Counted from the first letter of the stretch, positions 1 through 8,649 are shown. The stretch is DNA of 39,691 nt from an uncultured Saprospiraceae bacterium (GCA_905480595.1 CAJQQY010000498.1:1-39691), one strand, 5' to 3'. The notes: a model not told the origin generated them from the letters alone. Numbers and translations: made by a program.

Positions 1-818
1 CGGGTAGTATTTTATATCCACCTTCCGATCCTCAAAATGATGTTGGAGTTTTATTTATCGAAACAAGTGGTTGCCTTCCAATGTGTGGTCATGGAACAAT
101 CGGAACAGTAACCATCGCACTTGAACAAGGTCTCGTCACTCCAAAAAAAGAAGGACATCTTCGTTTGGAAACTCCCGCAGGTTTAGTCAAAGTCGAATAT
201 AAAAAAGAAGGCTCCAAAGTGAAATCTGTTAAACTCACCAATATTCCATCTTATCTTGCAGCTGAAAATATTGAAATCGAATGTCCAGATTTAGGTATGT
301 TAAAAATGGATGTTTCCTATGGAGGAAATTTTTATGCTATCGTTGATGAGCAAGAGAATTTTACAGGCATTCAAAATTATACTGCTGGAGATTTGATTAG
401 ATGGAGTCCAATTATTCGAAAACGAATTAATGAAAAATATACATTTGTTCACCCTGAAAATGAAACGATTTCAGGATTGAGTCATTTACTTTGGACAGGC
501 TCGACGATGGCTGAAAATGCAGATGCTCGAAATGCAGTTTTTTATGGAGACAAAGCAATTGATCGTTCCCCTTGCGGAACCGGGACGTCTGCTCGGATGG
601 CTCAATGGGCAGCCAAAGGAAAATTAAAAAAAGGAGATTCTTTTGTTCATGAAAGTATTATTGGAAGCCAATTTATTGGTCGAGTAGAAGATGTAACTAA
701 AGTAGGAAATGTTGATGCAATTATTCCAAGCATCGAAGGTTGGGCAAAAGTAACAGGATTCAATACAATCATAATCGATGATGATGATCCTTATGCTCAT
801 GGTTTTCAAGTAATATAA
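1..818 (+). CDS. 4-hydroxyproline 2-epimerase / proline racemase family, 5' partial
   Basis: The reading frame is open from base 3 at the left edge, so the true start lies outside the window. The ATG at 81 is internal, because conserved family sequence (SDPQNDVGVLFIETSGCLPM) runs into it. 271 residues are visible; about 60 N-terminal residues are missing against the usual length of roughly 310-335. Both catalytic cysteine motifs of the proline racemase fold are present: MCGHGTIG (Cys codon 84-86) and SPCGTGTSAR (Cys codon 573-575). Enzymes with two such cysteines interconvert trans-4-hydroxy-L-proline and cis-4-hydroxy-D-proline by a two-base mechanism in the cytosol. The next gene is a FAD amino-acid dehydrogenase, the usual following step, which favours hydroxyproline over proline as substrate. 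Proline racemase activity cannot be excluded from sequence alone. Confidence 0.9.
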   Translation, partial: GSILYPPSDPQNDVGVLFIETSGCLPMCGHGTIGTVTIALEQGLVTPKKEGHLRLETPAGLVKVEYKKEGSKVKSVKLTNIPSYLAAENIEIECPDLGMLKMDVSYGGNFYAIVDEQENFTGIQNYTAGDLIRWSPIIRKRINEKYTFVHPENETISGLSHLLWTGSTMAENADARNAVFYGDKAIDRSPCGTGTSARMAQWAAKGKLKKGDSFVHESIIGSQFIGRVEDVTKVGNVDAIIPSIEGWAKVTGFNTIIIDDDDPYAHGFQVI

Positions 819-829
819 ACTTCAAGGAG

Positions 830-883
830 CGGGATTTTCCAAATCCCGTATCCAATATTTTTTCGTGGGACTTGGAAAGTCCC
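830..883. repeat. Pair of related small hairpins in opposite orientation
   Basis: Two perfect hairpins lie between the epimerase and the dehydrogenase. The first is CGGGATTT-TCC-AAATCCCG at 830-848. The second is GGGACTT-GGA-AAGTCCC at 867-883. The second is nearly the reverse complement of the first, with a compensating base-pair change that keeps the stem intact. This looks like a small dispersed palindromic element rather than a terminator: neither hairpin has a clean T-run directly after it, and the downstream gene starts at 899 with no other obvious promoter. Confidence 0.6.
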
Positions 884-898
884 CCAATGATTTAAATT

Positions 899-2149
899 AT
901 GAAAAAAGTAATTATCATCGGTGGCGGAATCGTCGGATTGTCTTCCGCTTATTTTTTACAAGAAGCAGGTCATGAAGTTATTCTTTTGGAAAAAGGAAAA
1001 ATGACTGATGGAGCTTCCTATGGAAATGCAGGTTATGTTTGTCCAAGTCATGTGATTCCTTTGGCACAACCTGGAATGATTTCAAAAGGAATACGCTGGA
1101 TGTTTAATCCTGAAAGTCCATTTTATATCAAACCCAAATTAGATTTCGATTTGATGTCATGGGGCTGGAAATTTTATCGAGCTGCAACTCATCGACATGT
1201 TGATAATGCGAAAATAGTTTTACGAGATATGGCTTGGTTGAGTAAAAGTATGTATCAAGATTTTGCGAAAAAAGAAGGTTTTGAATTTGCATTTGAAGAG
1301 AAAGGTTTAGTTGATCTTTTTCGAACAAAAAAAGGAGAAGTCAGCTTAAAAACAGAAAGTGAAATTGCAAATAATATTGGCGTAAAAGTAGAATACCTTT
1401 CTGCGGAAGAAACTCAAGCACTAGATCCACATTTGAAAATGGATATTTTAGGATCAGTTTATTACCCCGGAGATACTCATTTATATCCACATTTATTTAT
1501 GCAATGCTTACGCGATCATCTTAAAAAAAGTGGTCGAGTGGAGATACATTTTGCAACAGAAGTAGAGAAATTATTCTTTTCCAATAAAAAAATAACCAAG
1601 GTGAATACTTCAAAAGGAGAATTTACCGCGGACGAATTTTTAATTACAAGTGGTTCGTGGGCGCCAGGTTTAGTAAAAAATTTAAAAATTAATATTCCGA
1701 TCCAAGCGGCAAAAGGCTACAATGTTACTTTGCCCAATCCCAAAATAAAACCTTCTCACCCATACCTTTTATCAGAAGCGAAAGTAGCGGTGACACCAAT
1801 GGCCAATGATTTACGATTTGCAGGGACTTTGGAAATTGCAGGAATCAATGATCGAATTAATCCTCGCAGAGTTAATGGAATTATCAAAGCAGTACCAAAC
1901 TATTTTCCAGAATTTAAAAGCTATGATTTTAAAAATATAAAACCATGGTCAGGTTTACGTCCTTGCTCGCCAGATGGGATGCCTTATTTAGGCAGGTTGA
2001 AGCATTATGAAAATTTGACGGTAGCAGCAGGTCATGCGATGGTGGGAATGAGTCTTGGACCAGCAACAGGGAAAATAGTTTCTCAAATTATTTCAAATAA
2101 ATCGCCTGAAATTTCACATCCAACTTTAGATCCAGATCGATTCAATTAA
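899..2149 (+). CDS. FAD-dependent D-amino-acid (D-hydroxyproline) dehydrogenase
   Basis: This is a 416-residue DadA-like flavoprotein of the DAO superfamily. The N-terminus has the dinucleotide-binding fold (IIIGGGIVGLSSAYFLQEAG, with the acidic end LLEKG). The C-terminal part has the family pattern WSGLRPCSPDGMPYLG followed by AAGHAMVGMSLGPATGK, which closes the FAD site. Members oxidise D-amino acids to imino acids and pass electrons to the respiratory chain. Placed 80 bases after a hydroxyproline epimerase, the likely substrate is cis-4-hydroxy-D-proline, giving pyrroline-4-hydroxy-2-carboxylate; this is inference from context. No deaminase for the next step is in the window, so it may lie to the left. 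A strong terminator follows the stop. Confidence 0.88.
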   Translation: MKKVIIIGGGIVGLSSAYFLQEAGHEVILLEKGKMTDGASYGNAGYVCPSHVIPLAQPGMISKGIRWMFNPESPFYIKPKLDFDLMSWGWKFYRAATHRHVDNAKIVLRDMAWLSKSMYQDFAKKEGFEFAFEEKGLVDLFRTKKGEVSLKTESEIANNIGVKVEYLSAEETQALDPHLKMDILGSVYYPGDTHLYPHLFMQCLRDHLKKSGRVEIHFATEVEKLFFSNKKITKVNTSKGEFTADEFLITSGSWAPGLVKNLKINIPIQAAKGYNVTLPNPKIKPSHPYLLSEAKVAVTPMANDLRFAGTLEIAGINDRINPRRVNGIIKAVPNYFPEFKSYDFKNIKPWSGLRPCSPDGMPYLGRLKHYENLTVAAGHAMVGMSLGPATGKIVSQIISNKSPEISHPTLDPDRFN

Positions 2150-2182
2150 AATATTTTAAATAAAAAAAAATCACTCTTTTGG

Positions 2183-2215
2183 CGAGGAGTTGTAACATAA
2201 GGTTACAACTCCTCG
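2183..2215 (+). terminator. Rho-independent terminator after the hydroxyproline genes
   Basis: A perfect 14-base-pair stem (CGAGGAGTTGTAAC and its complement, loop ATAAG) begins 34 bases after the dehydrogenase stop and is followed by a pyrimidine/T-rich tail (TCTTCTTTTT). Confidence 0.85.
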
Positions 2216-2636
2216 TCTTCTTTTTAAATCCACCTTTTGTAACTATTTAGAATTTCGGAAGTATTGAATGTGTAATTGAGTTGTTAAGAAGGAGTTAAAC
2301 AATTAAATACTTTTTAGTCTCCAAAAGTCAGTTTTTCAAGACCTAACATTAATTCTGTGTAAAATTTTATTTTAAATATGGCATTGCAGCAATATTTTAA
2401 ATAGATTTGCATTATATATGGTAAGTTTTTTCGAAATTTTATTCTGTTTTGTAGAACTATTTGATGATTGCAAGGGTTTTATATTTTTAATAGCAATTTC
2501 ATCGAATATATTTAATCAACTGTCGAACGAACAACAATTATTGCAACTGTGAACATAACTTTGAGTCATTGATAATAGAAAACAATACATAAAACAACAT
2601 TTATTCTTTAGGAACCAAAGTAAAAGAAAACATAAA
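2216..2636. other. Long AT-rich intergenic stretch with no gene
   Basis: About 420 bases separate the terminator from the next gene. I find no coding frame with family resemblance on either strand and no tRNA-like fold. The only recognisable signal is a TAGATTTG match to the Bacteroidota -7 element at 2402-2409, with no convincing -33 partner. If used, it would leave a 5' leader of about 220 bases before 2637. Confidence 0.4.
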
Positions 2637-3137
2637 ATGAAAAAGATAATATTAATTGCCCTGATTTTAGTCTCTAATATGAGTGTATTTTTTGCACACA
2701 ATGGAGATACTACATGCACTACGAATTGTAAAGAAGCAACTATGAATACCTTAACAGGTGAGTGGGCTTACACAAACTTTTCCTACCAAATTGTAGATAA
2801 TATCCATGCTTGTGAAGAACTTATTATAGTAAAAGGTGCTTTTTTAAAATTCCAATTTGATAGAAATGGAACTTACTCAAAAACATATGGAAATGGTGAT
2901 AATGAAACTGTTGAAGTTGGAAACTGGGATATCACAGATGATAGCTACAATCTAGTTTTAATTCCAAAAGATGATTCGCCAGCTCAATTCATTAAGATTA
3001 ATAAGATGGAAGAGGAGAAAGTTGAATTAGAGCTTGATATCCAAGAAGGAGGTTTGGACAAGATTTTTTGCACAGAAATAAATGTGTTGAATTTCAGTAA
3101 AAACATTTTACCATTGAGCAACTCTGTAATAAGATAA
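2637..3137 (+). CDS. Small exported lipocalin-like protein
   Basis: 166 residues with a signal peptide (MKKIILIALILVSNMSVFFA, cleavage near residue 20). The mature part starts with a short cysteine-containing segment, then LTGEWAYTNFSY, FQFDRNGTYSKTYGNGD and VGNWDITDDSYNLVLIP. This order (G-W strand, F-x-x-x-G-x-Y strand, G-x-W-x-I turn) is typical of the short lipocalin-like beta-barrels common as exported proteins in Bacteroidota. Four cysteines in the mature protein could form disulphides. No ligand or partner can be read from the sequence. It stands alone between a long leader region and a convergent terminator, so it is probably its own transcription unit. Confidence 0.7.
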   Translation: MKKIILIALILVSNMSVFFAHNGDTTCTTNCKEATMNTLTGEWAYTNFSYQIVDNIHACEELIIVKGAFLKFQFDRNGTYSKTYGNGDNETVEVGNWDITDDSYNLVLIPKDDSPAQFIKINKMEEEKVELELDIQEGGLDKIFCTEINVLNFSKNILPLSNSVIR

Positions 3138-3160
3138 TATACTTCCGATTTTTAAAATAC

Positions 3161-3196
3161 AAAACTGGTTGCTTGCTTCGGTAGGTAATCAGTTTT
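3161..3196. terminator. Convergent terminator with UUCG tetraloop
   Basis: A stem of about 17 pairs, including several G-U pairs, is closed by a C(UUCG)G tetraloop at 3176-3181. T-rich sequence follows on the plus strand and A-rich sequence precedes it, so it can end both the lipocalin-like gene and the leftward phosphatase gene. Confidence 0.7.
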
Positions 3197-3212
3197 CTTT
3201 TTTGAGCGTTCC

Positions 3213-4343
3213 TTAATCAAATTGAAGTGCTTTCTTCATTTTAGTAAAGATTTCTGTGTTGTCGTAAATTCCATGAAATAATTCGGATTGCGGACCAAAA
3301 GCAAAAACAGGAACCATATCAGCGGTGTGACCATTGTTGGTAAAAGCTGTGACCAACTCATATTTAGTTGAACCATTATTGATAGAAAATCCACCGCACT
3401 CATGATCTGCTGTAACAATAACTAAAGTCTCTTTTTCTTTTTTTGCAAATTTTAAAATTCGACCAATTGCTGTATTGAAATCATCCATTTCTGAAATTAA
3501 CCATTCTGCATCATTTTGATGTCCTCCCCAATCAATTTGTGATCCTTCAATCATCAGAAAGAAACCTTTATCATTTCTTTTTTTCAAAAAAGTAGCTCCT
3601 CTACTAGAAATATATGGAAGATATTTTCGCCCATTTTTGGCATGTGGAGGATCTTCATCTCCAGTAAAAAAGACAAAATTTTTCTTTGGATTTATATATG
3701 TTTCAAAAATATCTTTTTTAAAATAATCAGAAACATAGTACCCATCATCTTTTAACTCTTGGTATAAATCTCTATCATCTGATTCCCTTCTATCAAAATA
3801 TTTTTTTCCTCCACCGACTAAAAAATCAATTTTAGTATCCATGAATCCCAAAGCAATTTCCTCCATAAATTGTCTATGTGCTGAATGAGAAATAAAGGAA
3901 GCTGGGGTTGCATGTGTAACTGGAGAAGTGGCAATCAATCCTGTAGCTAAACCATTTTTTTCAGCTAATTCTAAAATGGATTGCACAGGTAGAGTATCCA
4001 TATCCACTCCAATTGCATTGTTATAAGTTTTGACTCCACAGGCCATTGCTGTAGCACCGGCAGCAGAATCTGTAATTATATTGTCGCCAGAAAAAGTTTT
4101 TTGTAAACCAACTACTGGAAATTGTTCGAGATATGAACCTTTTCTATTCAAGTACATTGAAGCTGTAATTTGAGCAATGCCCATTCCATCTCCAATCATT
4201 AGAATTATATTTTTAGGGTGGCGAATAACAGATTCTTCATGCCCATGATTTTCCTGAGAAGAAATTGGACTTGTTGTTTTTTTATTTCCACAGCTTGAAA
4301 AAACAAAAACGATAAGTAGTATAATCCATTTATGTAACGACAT
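3213..4343 (-). CDS. Alkaline phosphatase, lipoprotein
   Basis: 376 residues. A short signal peptide ends in a lipobox (FSSC, Cys18), so the enzyme is probably lipid-anchored and periplasmic or surface-exposed. The alkaline phosphatase (PF00245) active site is complete: metal ligand Asp52 in MIGDGMG, nucleophile Ser93 in TDSAAGATAMACG, the threonine motif THATPASF, the cluster EGSQIDWGGHQND, TADHE, and the last zinc histidine in NGHTADMVPVFAFGP. Such enzymes hydrolyse phosphomonoesters to free phosphate. Length is somewhat short for the family, as usual for compact bacterial forms. No pho-box-like operator is visible upstream. It is transcribed alone, towards the preceding gene. Confidence 0.95.
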   Translation of the reverse strand: MSLHKWIILLIVFVFSSCGNKKTTSPISSQENHGHEESVIRHPKNIILMIGDGMGIAQITASMYLNRKGSYLEQFPVVGLQKTFSGDNIITDSAAGATAMACGVKTYNNAIGVDMDTLPVQSILELAEKNGLATGLIATSPVTHATPASFISHSAHRQFMEEIALGFMDTKIDFLVGGGKKYFDRRESDDRDLYQELKDDGYYVSDYFKKDIFETYINPKKNFVFFTGDEDPPHAKNGRKYLPYISSRGATFLKKRNDKGFFLMIEGSQIDWGGHQNDAEWLISEMDDFNTAIGRILKFAKKEKETLVIVTADHECGGFSINNGSTKYELVTAFTNNGHTADMVPVFAFGPQSELFHGIYDNTEIFTKMKKALQFD

Positions 4344-4490
4344 GAAAAATTAATTCTAAGATAAAGTATTGATGTAAATGTAATGTTAAGTCTCTTTATA
4401 TTCTCCTTGAAAAATAAGAACGGAATTACGGCAAAGCAAATTACAACAAAATAAAACCTTTTCAATAACAATACTTTTAGTTTTTATGAT

Positions 4491-4498
4491 TATTTTTG
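4491..4498 (+). promoter_or_regulatory. -7 promoter element (TATTTTTG) for 4551 gene
   Basis: An exact match to the Bacteroidota -7 consensus TAnnTTTG lies about 50 bases before the start. No clear -33 TTTG is seen at the usual spacing. Confidence 0.45.
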
Positions 4499-4550
4499 AA
4501 AAGTTCTCAAAATATAAATTAGGATACAGTACTAAATACTTCAAAAAACT

Positions 4551-5660
4551 ATGATGAAAAATATTTGCTTCTTATTTTTTCTTCTCTTTCCTTTCTTTTT
4601 TTATGGGCAAGATCCTATTGTTGGAGATTCTCTTTCCATGAACTCTTCAGAAATAGAAGATGACTCGAAAAAAAAGAAAAAATCAAAAAAGAAAGAAAGC
4701 ATATTTAATTTTATTTCAAAAGATGAAATTTTTGAGATGACTTTGGAAGCCAATTTTGATTCTCTTCTTATTCACAAAAAAAGGATGGTTGATTATATGC
4801 CTGGTAAAGTTTCATTTAATAATAATGAAATGGAAGAAGTAGATTTAAAAGTTGAAATTAAACCTCGAGGAAAATATCGAAGAAAGGTTTGTGAATTTCC
4901 TCCTCTGCGATTAAAATTTAAGAAAAAAGGTTTGAAAAAAATGGGACTTTCAAGAAAACACAACTCTCTCAAATTAGTCTCTCATTGCCTTGAGGATAAA
5001 AAAGAAGCGGAGCGCAATATCTTTAAAGAATATTTGATTTATAAAATTTATAACCTCCACTCTGAGTATAGCCTACGTGCTCAATTAGTCAAAATCAAGT
5101 ATGTACAATCGGGTAGTGGAAAAGAAATATATGAGCGAATAGGGATTCTTCTCGAAGATGACGAAGAGTTAGCCCAGCGAACAAATTCAGAGGTTGTAGA
5201 AAAGAATTATTGTAACGTTGATTCAGTTTCTACTTATAATGGTACTGTTCAGGCAATGTTTCAATGTATGATTGGAAATGCAGATTGGAGTATTACACAT
5301 ATGAGAAATGTGAAATTATTGCGTCCAGAACCGAATAGTCTACTTTGCACTTTTCCGTATGATTTTGATTTTTCAGGCTTTGTTTCGGCAAGTTACGCAA
5401 TTCCAAATCCTGACTATAAATTGAGAAGCACAAAACAGAGAGTGTTTTTAGGGAAAATGCATTCTGAAGAAGAAATGAAAAAAGTGGCGAAACATTTTTT
5501 AAATCAAAAAAAAGCAACCATCCAAATGTGCAAAGGTTTTAAGATGCTCAATAAAAGATGTCGAAAAGATATTGTTAAGTACCTAAAGTCTTTTTATAAA
5601 GTTTTAGAAGATGAAGAAAATATGACAATGGAATTGACCAAACTTTGTCCTAAAAAATGA
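4551..5660 (+). CDS. Exported CotH-kinase-like protein, probable
   Basis: 369 residues. A signal peptide (cut near FYGQ, residue 20) is followed by an acidic then strongly lysine-rich stretch (about residues 38-50). The remainder follows the order of CotH-type secreted kinases: VEIKPRGKYRRK (arginine-glycine strand), PPLRLKF, LKLVSHCLEDKKEAERN, YSLRAQLVKIKYV, ERIGILLEDDEEL, then IGNADWSITHMRN (Asp245) and PYDFDFSGF (Asp271, Asp273). The two late Asp motifs sit where CotH places metal and nucleotide ligands. I assign it by motif order, not by overall identity, so a hypothetical-protein label is a fair alternative. A membrane-protein gene follows 28 bases downstream. Confidence 0.5.
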   Translation: MMKNICFLFFLLFPFFFYGQDPIVGDSLSMNSSEIEDDSKKKKKSKKKESIFNFISKDEIFEMTLEANFDSLLIHKKRMVDYMPGKVSFNNNEMEEVDLKVEIKPRGKYRRKVCEFPPLRLKFKKKGLKKMGLSRKHNSLKLVSHCLEDKKEAERNIFKEYLIYKIYNLHSEYSLRAQLVKIKYVQSGSGKEIYERIGILLEDDEELAQRTNSEVVEKNYCNVDSVSTYNGTVQAMFQCMIGNADWSITHMRNVKLLRPEPNSLLCTFPYDFDFSGFVSASYAIPNPDYKLRSTKQRVFLGKMHSEEEMKKVAKHFLNQKKATIQMCKGFKMLNKRCRKDIVKYLKSFYKVLEDEENMTMELTKLCPKK

Positions 5661-5668
5661 TAATTTTG
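5661..5668 (+). promoter_or_regulatory. -7 promoter element (TAATTTTG) for 5689 gene
   Basis: TAATTTTG starts right after the upstream stop codon and 21 bases before the next ATG. It suggests that the membrane-protein gene has its own promoter. The -33 element is unclear. Confidence 0.4.
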
Positions 5669-5688
5669 CCTTTTCAAAAATAAAGGTA

Positions 5689-6354
5689 ATGTTATTTAAA
5701 TCCATCGCTTATTTCTTTTCAGTTGTGTTCCATCCTTTGTTGATGGTTACCTACATGTTGCTCCTTTTGATTTCAGTTGATCCACATATGTTTGGAATCA
5801 ATACTGTAAAAGGGGGAATGCGGGATATTTTGATGGTTTTCTTTTCTACTTTTTTCATACCCATCATTTCAGTTTTAATGATGAAGGCATTAAAATTAAT
5901 TCCTTCACTTGAATTAAAAAATGCAGAAGATCGAATTGGTCCATTCATTGTGACTGGAGTTTTTTACATTTCCACCTACTATTTAATTTATCGAAGTCCA
6001 GAAATGCCAATTGCATTTAAAGCATGTTTTTTGGGTGCGGTGATCGGATTATTTTTAGCGTTTTTTATTACTCTTTTTTCCAAAATAAGTTTGCATGCGG
6101 TAGGGATGGGAGGATTATTGGGAATGATTTTGATTACGATACAACGGTCAGAATTATTTCCATTTGTATGGAATGCTGGAATTTTTGGGATGATCGAAGT
6201 GAGTCTTTTCGGATTGCTGACTACCACAATTTTAGTTTGTGGAATTGTCGGAACGTCTCGGTTAATTTTGGATGCGCATGAGCCAAAAGATTTGTACGGA
6301 GGCTATTTAGTTGGATTGGCAACACAATTTATAGCACTTAGTTTTTTTAACTAA
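5689..6354 (+). CDS. Polytopic membrane protein of unknown function
   Basis: 221 residues with about six hydrophobic helices. The first (SIAYFFSVVFHPLLMVTYMLLLL) holds the FHPLLM motif common in an uncharacterised Bacteroidota membrane family. Between helices lie NAEDRIGPFIVTGVFY and FSKISLHAVGMGGLLG. The lysine-isoleucine-serine-x-histidine block loosely recalls PAP2 phosphatases, but the full PAP2 signature is not there, so no enzymatic role is claimed. It follows the CotH-like gene closely and precedes dapD by 58 bases, all on the same strand. No frameshift or truncation is visible. Confidence 0.75.
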   Translation: MLFKSIAYFFSVVFHPLLMVTYMLLLLISVDPHMFGINTVKGGMRDILMVFFSTFFIPIISVLMMKALKLIPSLELKNAEDRIGPFIVTGVFYISTYYLIYRSPEMPIAFKACFLGAVIGLFLAFFITLFSKISLHAVGMGGLLGMILITIQRSELFPFVWNAGIFGMIEVSLFGLLTTTILVCGIVGTSRLILDAHEPKDLYGGYLVGLATQFIALSFFN

Positions 6355-6412
6355 AAATAAAAATTAGACAAACCTATTTTTAAAATCATTAATAAAACAT
6401 ACAATTTTTAAA

Positions 6413-7231
6413 ATGAGCGATTTACAAAACACAATTGAACAGGCATGGGATGACAGAAATCTCCTTCATGAAAATCCAACCAAAGAAGCCATCCGAGAAG
6501 TTATCGAACAACTCGACAAAGGAAAACTCCGAGTAGCTGAACCAACTGCTGATGGAGATTGGAAAGTAAACGATTGGGTAAAAAAAGCAGTTGTAATGTA
6601 TTTCCCAATTCAGAAAATGGAAACAATGGAAGTAGGCATGTTTGAATTTCATGATAAGATTCCATTGAAAACTGGATACAAAGAATTAGGAGTTAGAGTG
6701 GTTCCTCATGCTGTCGCTCGTCATGGTGCATTCCTCGCGCCGGGTGTAATTTTGATGCCAAGTTATGTAAATATTGGAGCACATGTTGGAAGCGGAACTA
6801 TGGTCGATACTTGGGCAACAGTTGGCTCGTGTGGGCAAATTGGAGAGAATGTTCATTTGAGTGGAGGTGTTGGAATTGGTGGAGTATTGGAACCATTGCA
6901 AGCAACACCGACGATTGTAGAAGACAATTGTTTTATTGGTTCACGAAGTATAATTGTGGAAGGTGTTCGAGTTGGAAAAGAAGCGGTGCTTGGAGCAAAT
7001 GTTGTTTTAACAAAATCAACTCATATCATCGATGTGACTGGTGATGAGCCTGTGACACATAGAGGAGTTGTTCCTCCAAGGTCAGTTGTGATTCCTGGAA
7101 CTTATACTAAAAAATTTCCAGCTGGAGATTACCAAGTTGCTTGTGCTTTGATCATTGGTCAAAGAAAAGAAAGTACAGATAAGAAGACTTCGTTGAATGA
7201 TGCGTTGAGAGATCATAGTGTGGCGGTGTAG
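6413..7231 (+). CDS. dapD: Tetrahydrodipicolinate N-succinyltransferase
   Basis: 272 residues, close to the E. coli enzyme (274). The helical N-terminal domain (about 1-95) is followed by a left-handed beta-helix of hexapeptide repeats (about 100-225: PGVILMPSYVNIGAHVGSG, VGSCGQIGENVHLSGG, VEDNCFIGSRSIIVEGVRVG) and a short tail. It transfers succinyl from succinyl-CoA to tetrahydrodipicolinate in the diaminopimelate/lysine pathway, normally as a cytosolic trimer. This tells us that the organism uses the succinylase branch. A terminator shared with the next, convergent gene follows the stop. Confidence 0.96.
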   Translation: MSDLQNTIEQAWDDRNLLHENPTKEAIREVIEQLDKGKLRVAEPTADGDWKVNDWVKKAVVMYFPIQKMETMEVGMFEFHDKIPLKTGYKELGVRVVPHAVARHGAFLAPGVILMPSYVNIGAHVGSGTMVDTWATVGSCGQIGENVHLSGGVGIGGVLEPLQATPTIVEDNCFIGSRSIIVEGVRVGKEAVLGANVVLTKSTHIIDVTGDEPVTHRGVVPPRSVVIPGTYTKKFPAGDYQVACALIIGQRKESTDKKTSLNDALRDHSVAV

Positions 7232-7241
7232 TCAGATTAGT

Positions 7242-7276
7242 TATTCACAAGGTGGCTCAAAGTCACCTTGTGAATA
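7242..7276. terminator. Bidirectional terminator between dapD and the pentapeptide gene
   Basis: A stem of 16 pairs with one G-U pair and a CAA loop fills the 51-base gap between two convergent stop codons. T-rich tails are weak on both sides. Confidence 0.65.
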
Positions 7277-7282
7277 TTCAAT

Positions 7283-8473
7283 TTAAATCAAAATACAATT
7301 TATAAAACTCGCTCCTTCCAATTTCGCATTTTCAAAATTTGCGCCTCGCAAATCACAATCTTCAAAATCTGCATTTCTTAAATCTGTATTTCCAAAATCT
7401 ACATTTCTTAAATCACTTCTGGAAAAGTCTACATTTGTAAGTATATTGTTATTAAAACTAGCGTCTTGCAAAAAGGCATCGGTGAAAATACTTTTTTCAA
7501 AAATAGAATTAGAAAAAATTACGCCTTCAGCAAAAGTTGAACAGAAGTTGGAAAAAGGTAATTCAATTTTTTCAAAAGAAAGATTAGTCAAATTTTTTCT
7601 TTCGAAGGCGGCTTGCTCCCCTTCAGTTGTTTCTATTTCGTTTTCGTAAAAGGCGGTGACAATTCCTCTTATTTCCAAAACCTTCCAAGTTCCGCCTACT
7701 CCACCTGACATTAAAAACTGATGATGTTTTCCGATTATTTCTTCGAGTTCTGACGGAGAAATTTTTTCTCCATTTTCAGCCATTTGTCGTAGTCCAAGAT
7801 GGTTGATTTTATTTTCTATAAGACGAACTTGATCGCAAAGTGGAAATTTATCTTTGAGTACAGCTTGGTCAAGATTTAATATTTTTTCTTTTGTCCAAAA
7901 AATGGCGGGCGTGGAAATATGGGTGGAGATTTTTTTAAATAAAAAGTCATCAGTCAGTTTGTAAAAGAAACTACGACGAGAAACTAAACCTTTTCCAGCA
8001 ATCAAAAATTCTAAATAAGATTCAAAATCAGTTGTCAAAAACTCATCAGAAAAATGATCGTCTTCACTTAAAGTCAAATGAAAATTTTCAAATGAGAATA
8101 TTACTGTATAAAATTGAGAAAACGCATCGAAGACATTTTTCTCCAAAGCTATTTCCAAAGGCAAGAGTATAATTACACCATCTTCGAATTTTAAAGTTTT
8201 TTCAAAAAAATCCCAAGGTAGAATTTCGGTAACAGGTTGATATTCTTCTTTTGAAAAATATTCATTGTTTTTTAAAACCCAACTGAGTTGAAGTCCATTT
8301 GTTTCGCGATAAAAAGTTCGAACACTTTTTGGAAATGTAGTGTTATATTTTTTCTCTAAAAAGTCAAACTGACCTTCATCGACAGGTTGGAAGGAATGAA
8401 AAGACAATAACTCTACTTGAGAATGTTGTCGTAATTCATCAGCCATATCTGAAAATCGAGAAAGCCAGTTCAT
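7283..8473 (-). CDS. SMI1/KNR4-like domain fused to pentapeptide repeats
   Basis: 396 residues, cytosolic, without a signal peptide. The N-terminus (about 20-150) has the SMI1/KNR4 pattern: a Glu/Asp-rich start, FLEKKYNTTFPKSVRTFYRE then TNGLQLSW, and later ILPLEIAL with an aromatic FSFENFHLTL strand. The middle (about 160-310) is not recognised. The last 78 residues are a pentapeptide-repeat helix, read as runs of N-x-D-F / D-L-R-N steps. SMI1/KNR4 domains often serve as immunity proteins against secreted toxins; pentapeptide helices often bind proteins. No toxin gene is adjacent, so an immunity role is only a possibility. The gene is a single unit flanked by dapD (convergent) and the M1 peptidase (divergent). 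Confidence 0.6.
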   Translation of the reverse strand: MNWLSRFSDMADELRQHSQVELLSFHSFQPVDEGQFDFLEKKYNTTFPKSVRTFYRETNGLQLSWVLKNNEYFSKEEYQPVTEILPWDFFEKTLKFEDGVIILLPLEIALEKNVFDAFSQFYTVIFSFENFHLTLSEDDHFSDEFLTTDFESYLEFLIAGKGLVSRRSFFYKLTDDFLFKKISTHISTPAIFWTKEKILNLDQAVLKDKFPLCDQVRLIENKINHLGLRQMAENGEKISPSELEEIIGKHHQFLMSGGVGGTWKVLEIRGIVTAFYENEIETTEGEQAAFERKNLTNLSFEKIELPFSNFCSTFAEGVIFSNSIFEKSIFTDAFLQDASFNNNILTNVDFSRSDLRNVDFGNTDLRNADFEDCDLRGANFENAKLEGASFINCILI

Positions 8474-8649
8474 CGTTTTAGAAAAGTAATTTGTTTAAAA
8501 ACTAAAAATACATTTCCTTTGATGAATTACGAAAAATTGCTTTCGAAATTATTTAAACGATACTAAGCAACAATCACAGGAAAACATTCTCTTTAAGTTT
8601 ACACCTTTCCCTGAATCAATTGCATCTAACTTTAAAATAGATACTCAAT

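Noticed and set aside
2516..2719. 67-codon open frame on the minus strand before the lipocalin-like gene
   Set aside because: It overlaps the signal-peptide region of that gene in antisense, and its hydrophobic stretch arises from AT-rich sequence.
5689..6354. PAP2 phosphatase assignment for the membrane protein
   Set aside because: Only a loose K-I-S-x-H similarity; the three PAP2 motifs are not present.
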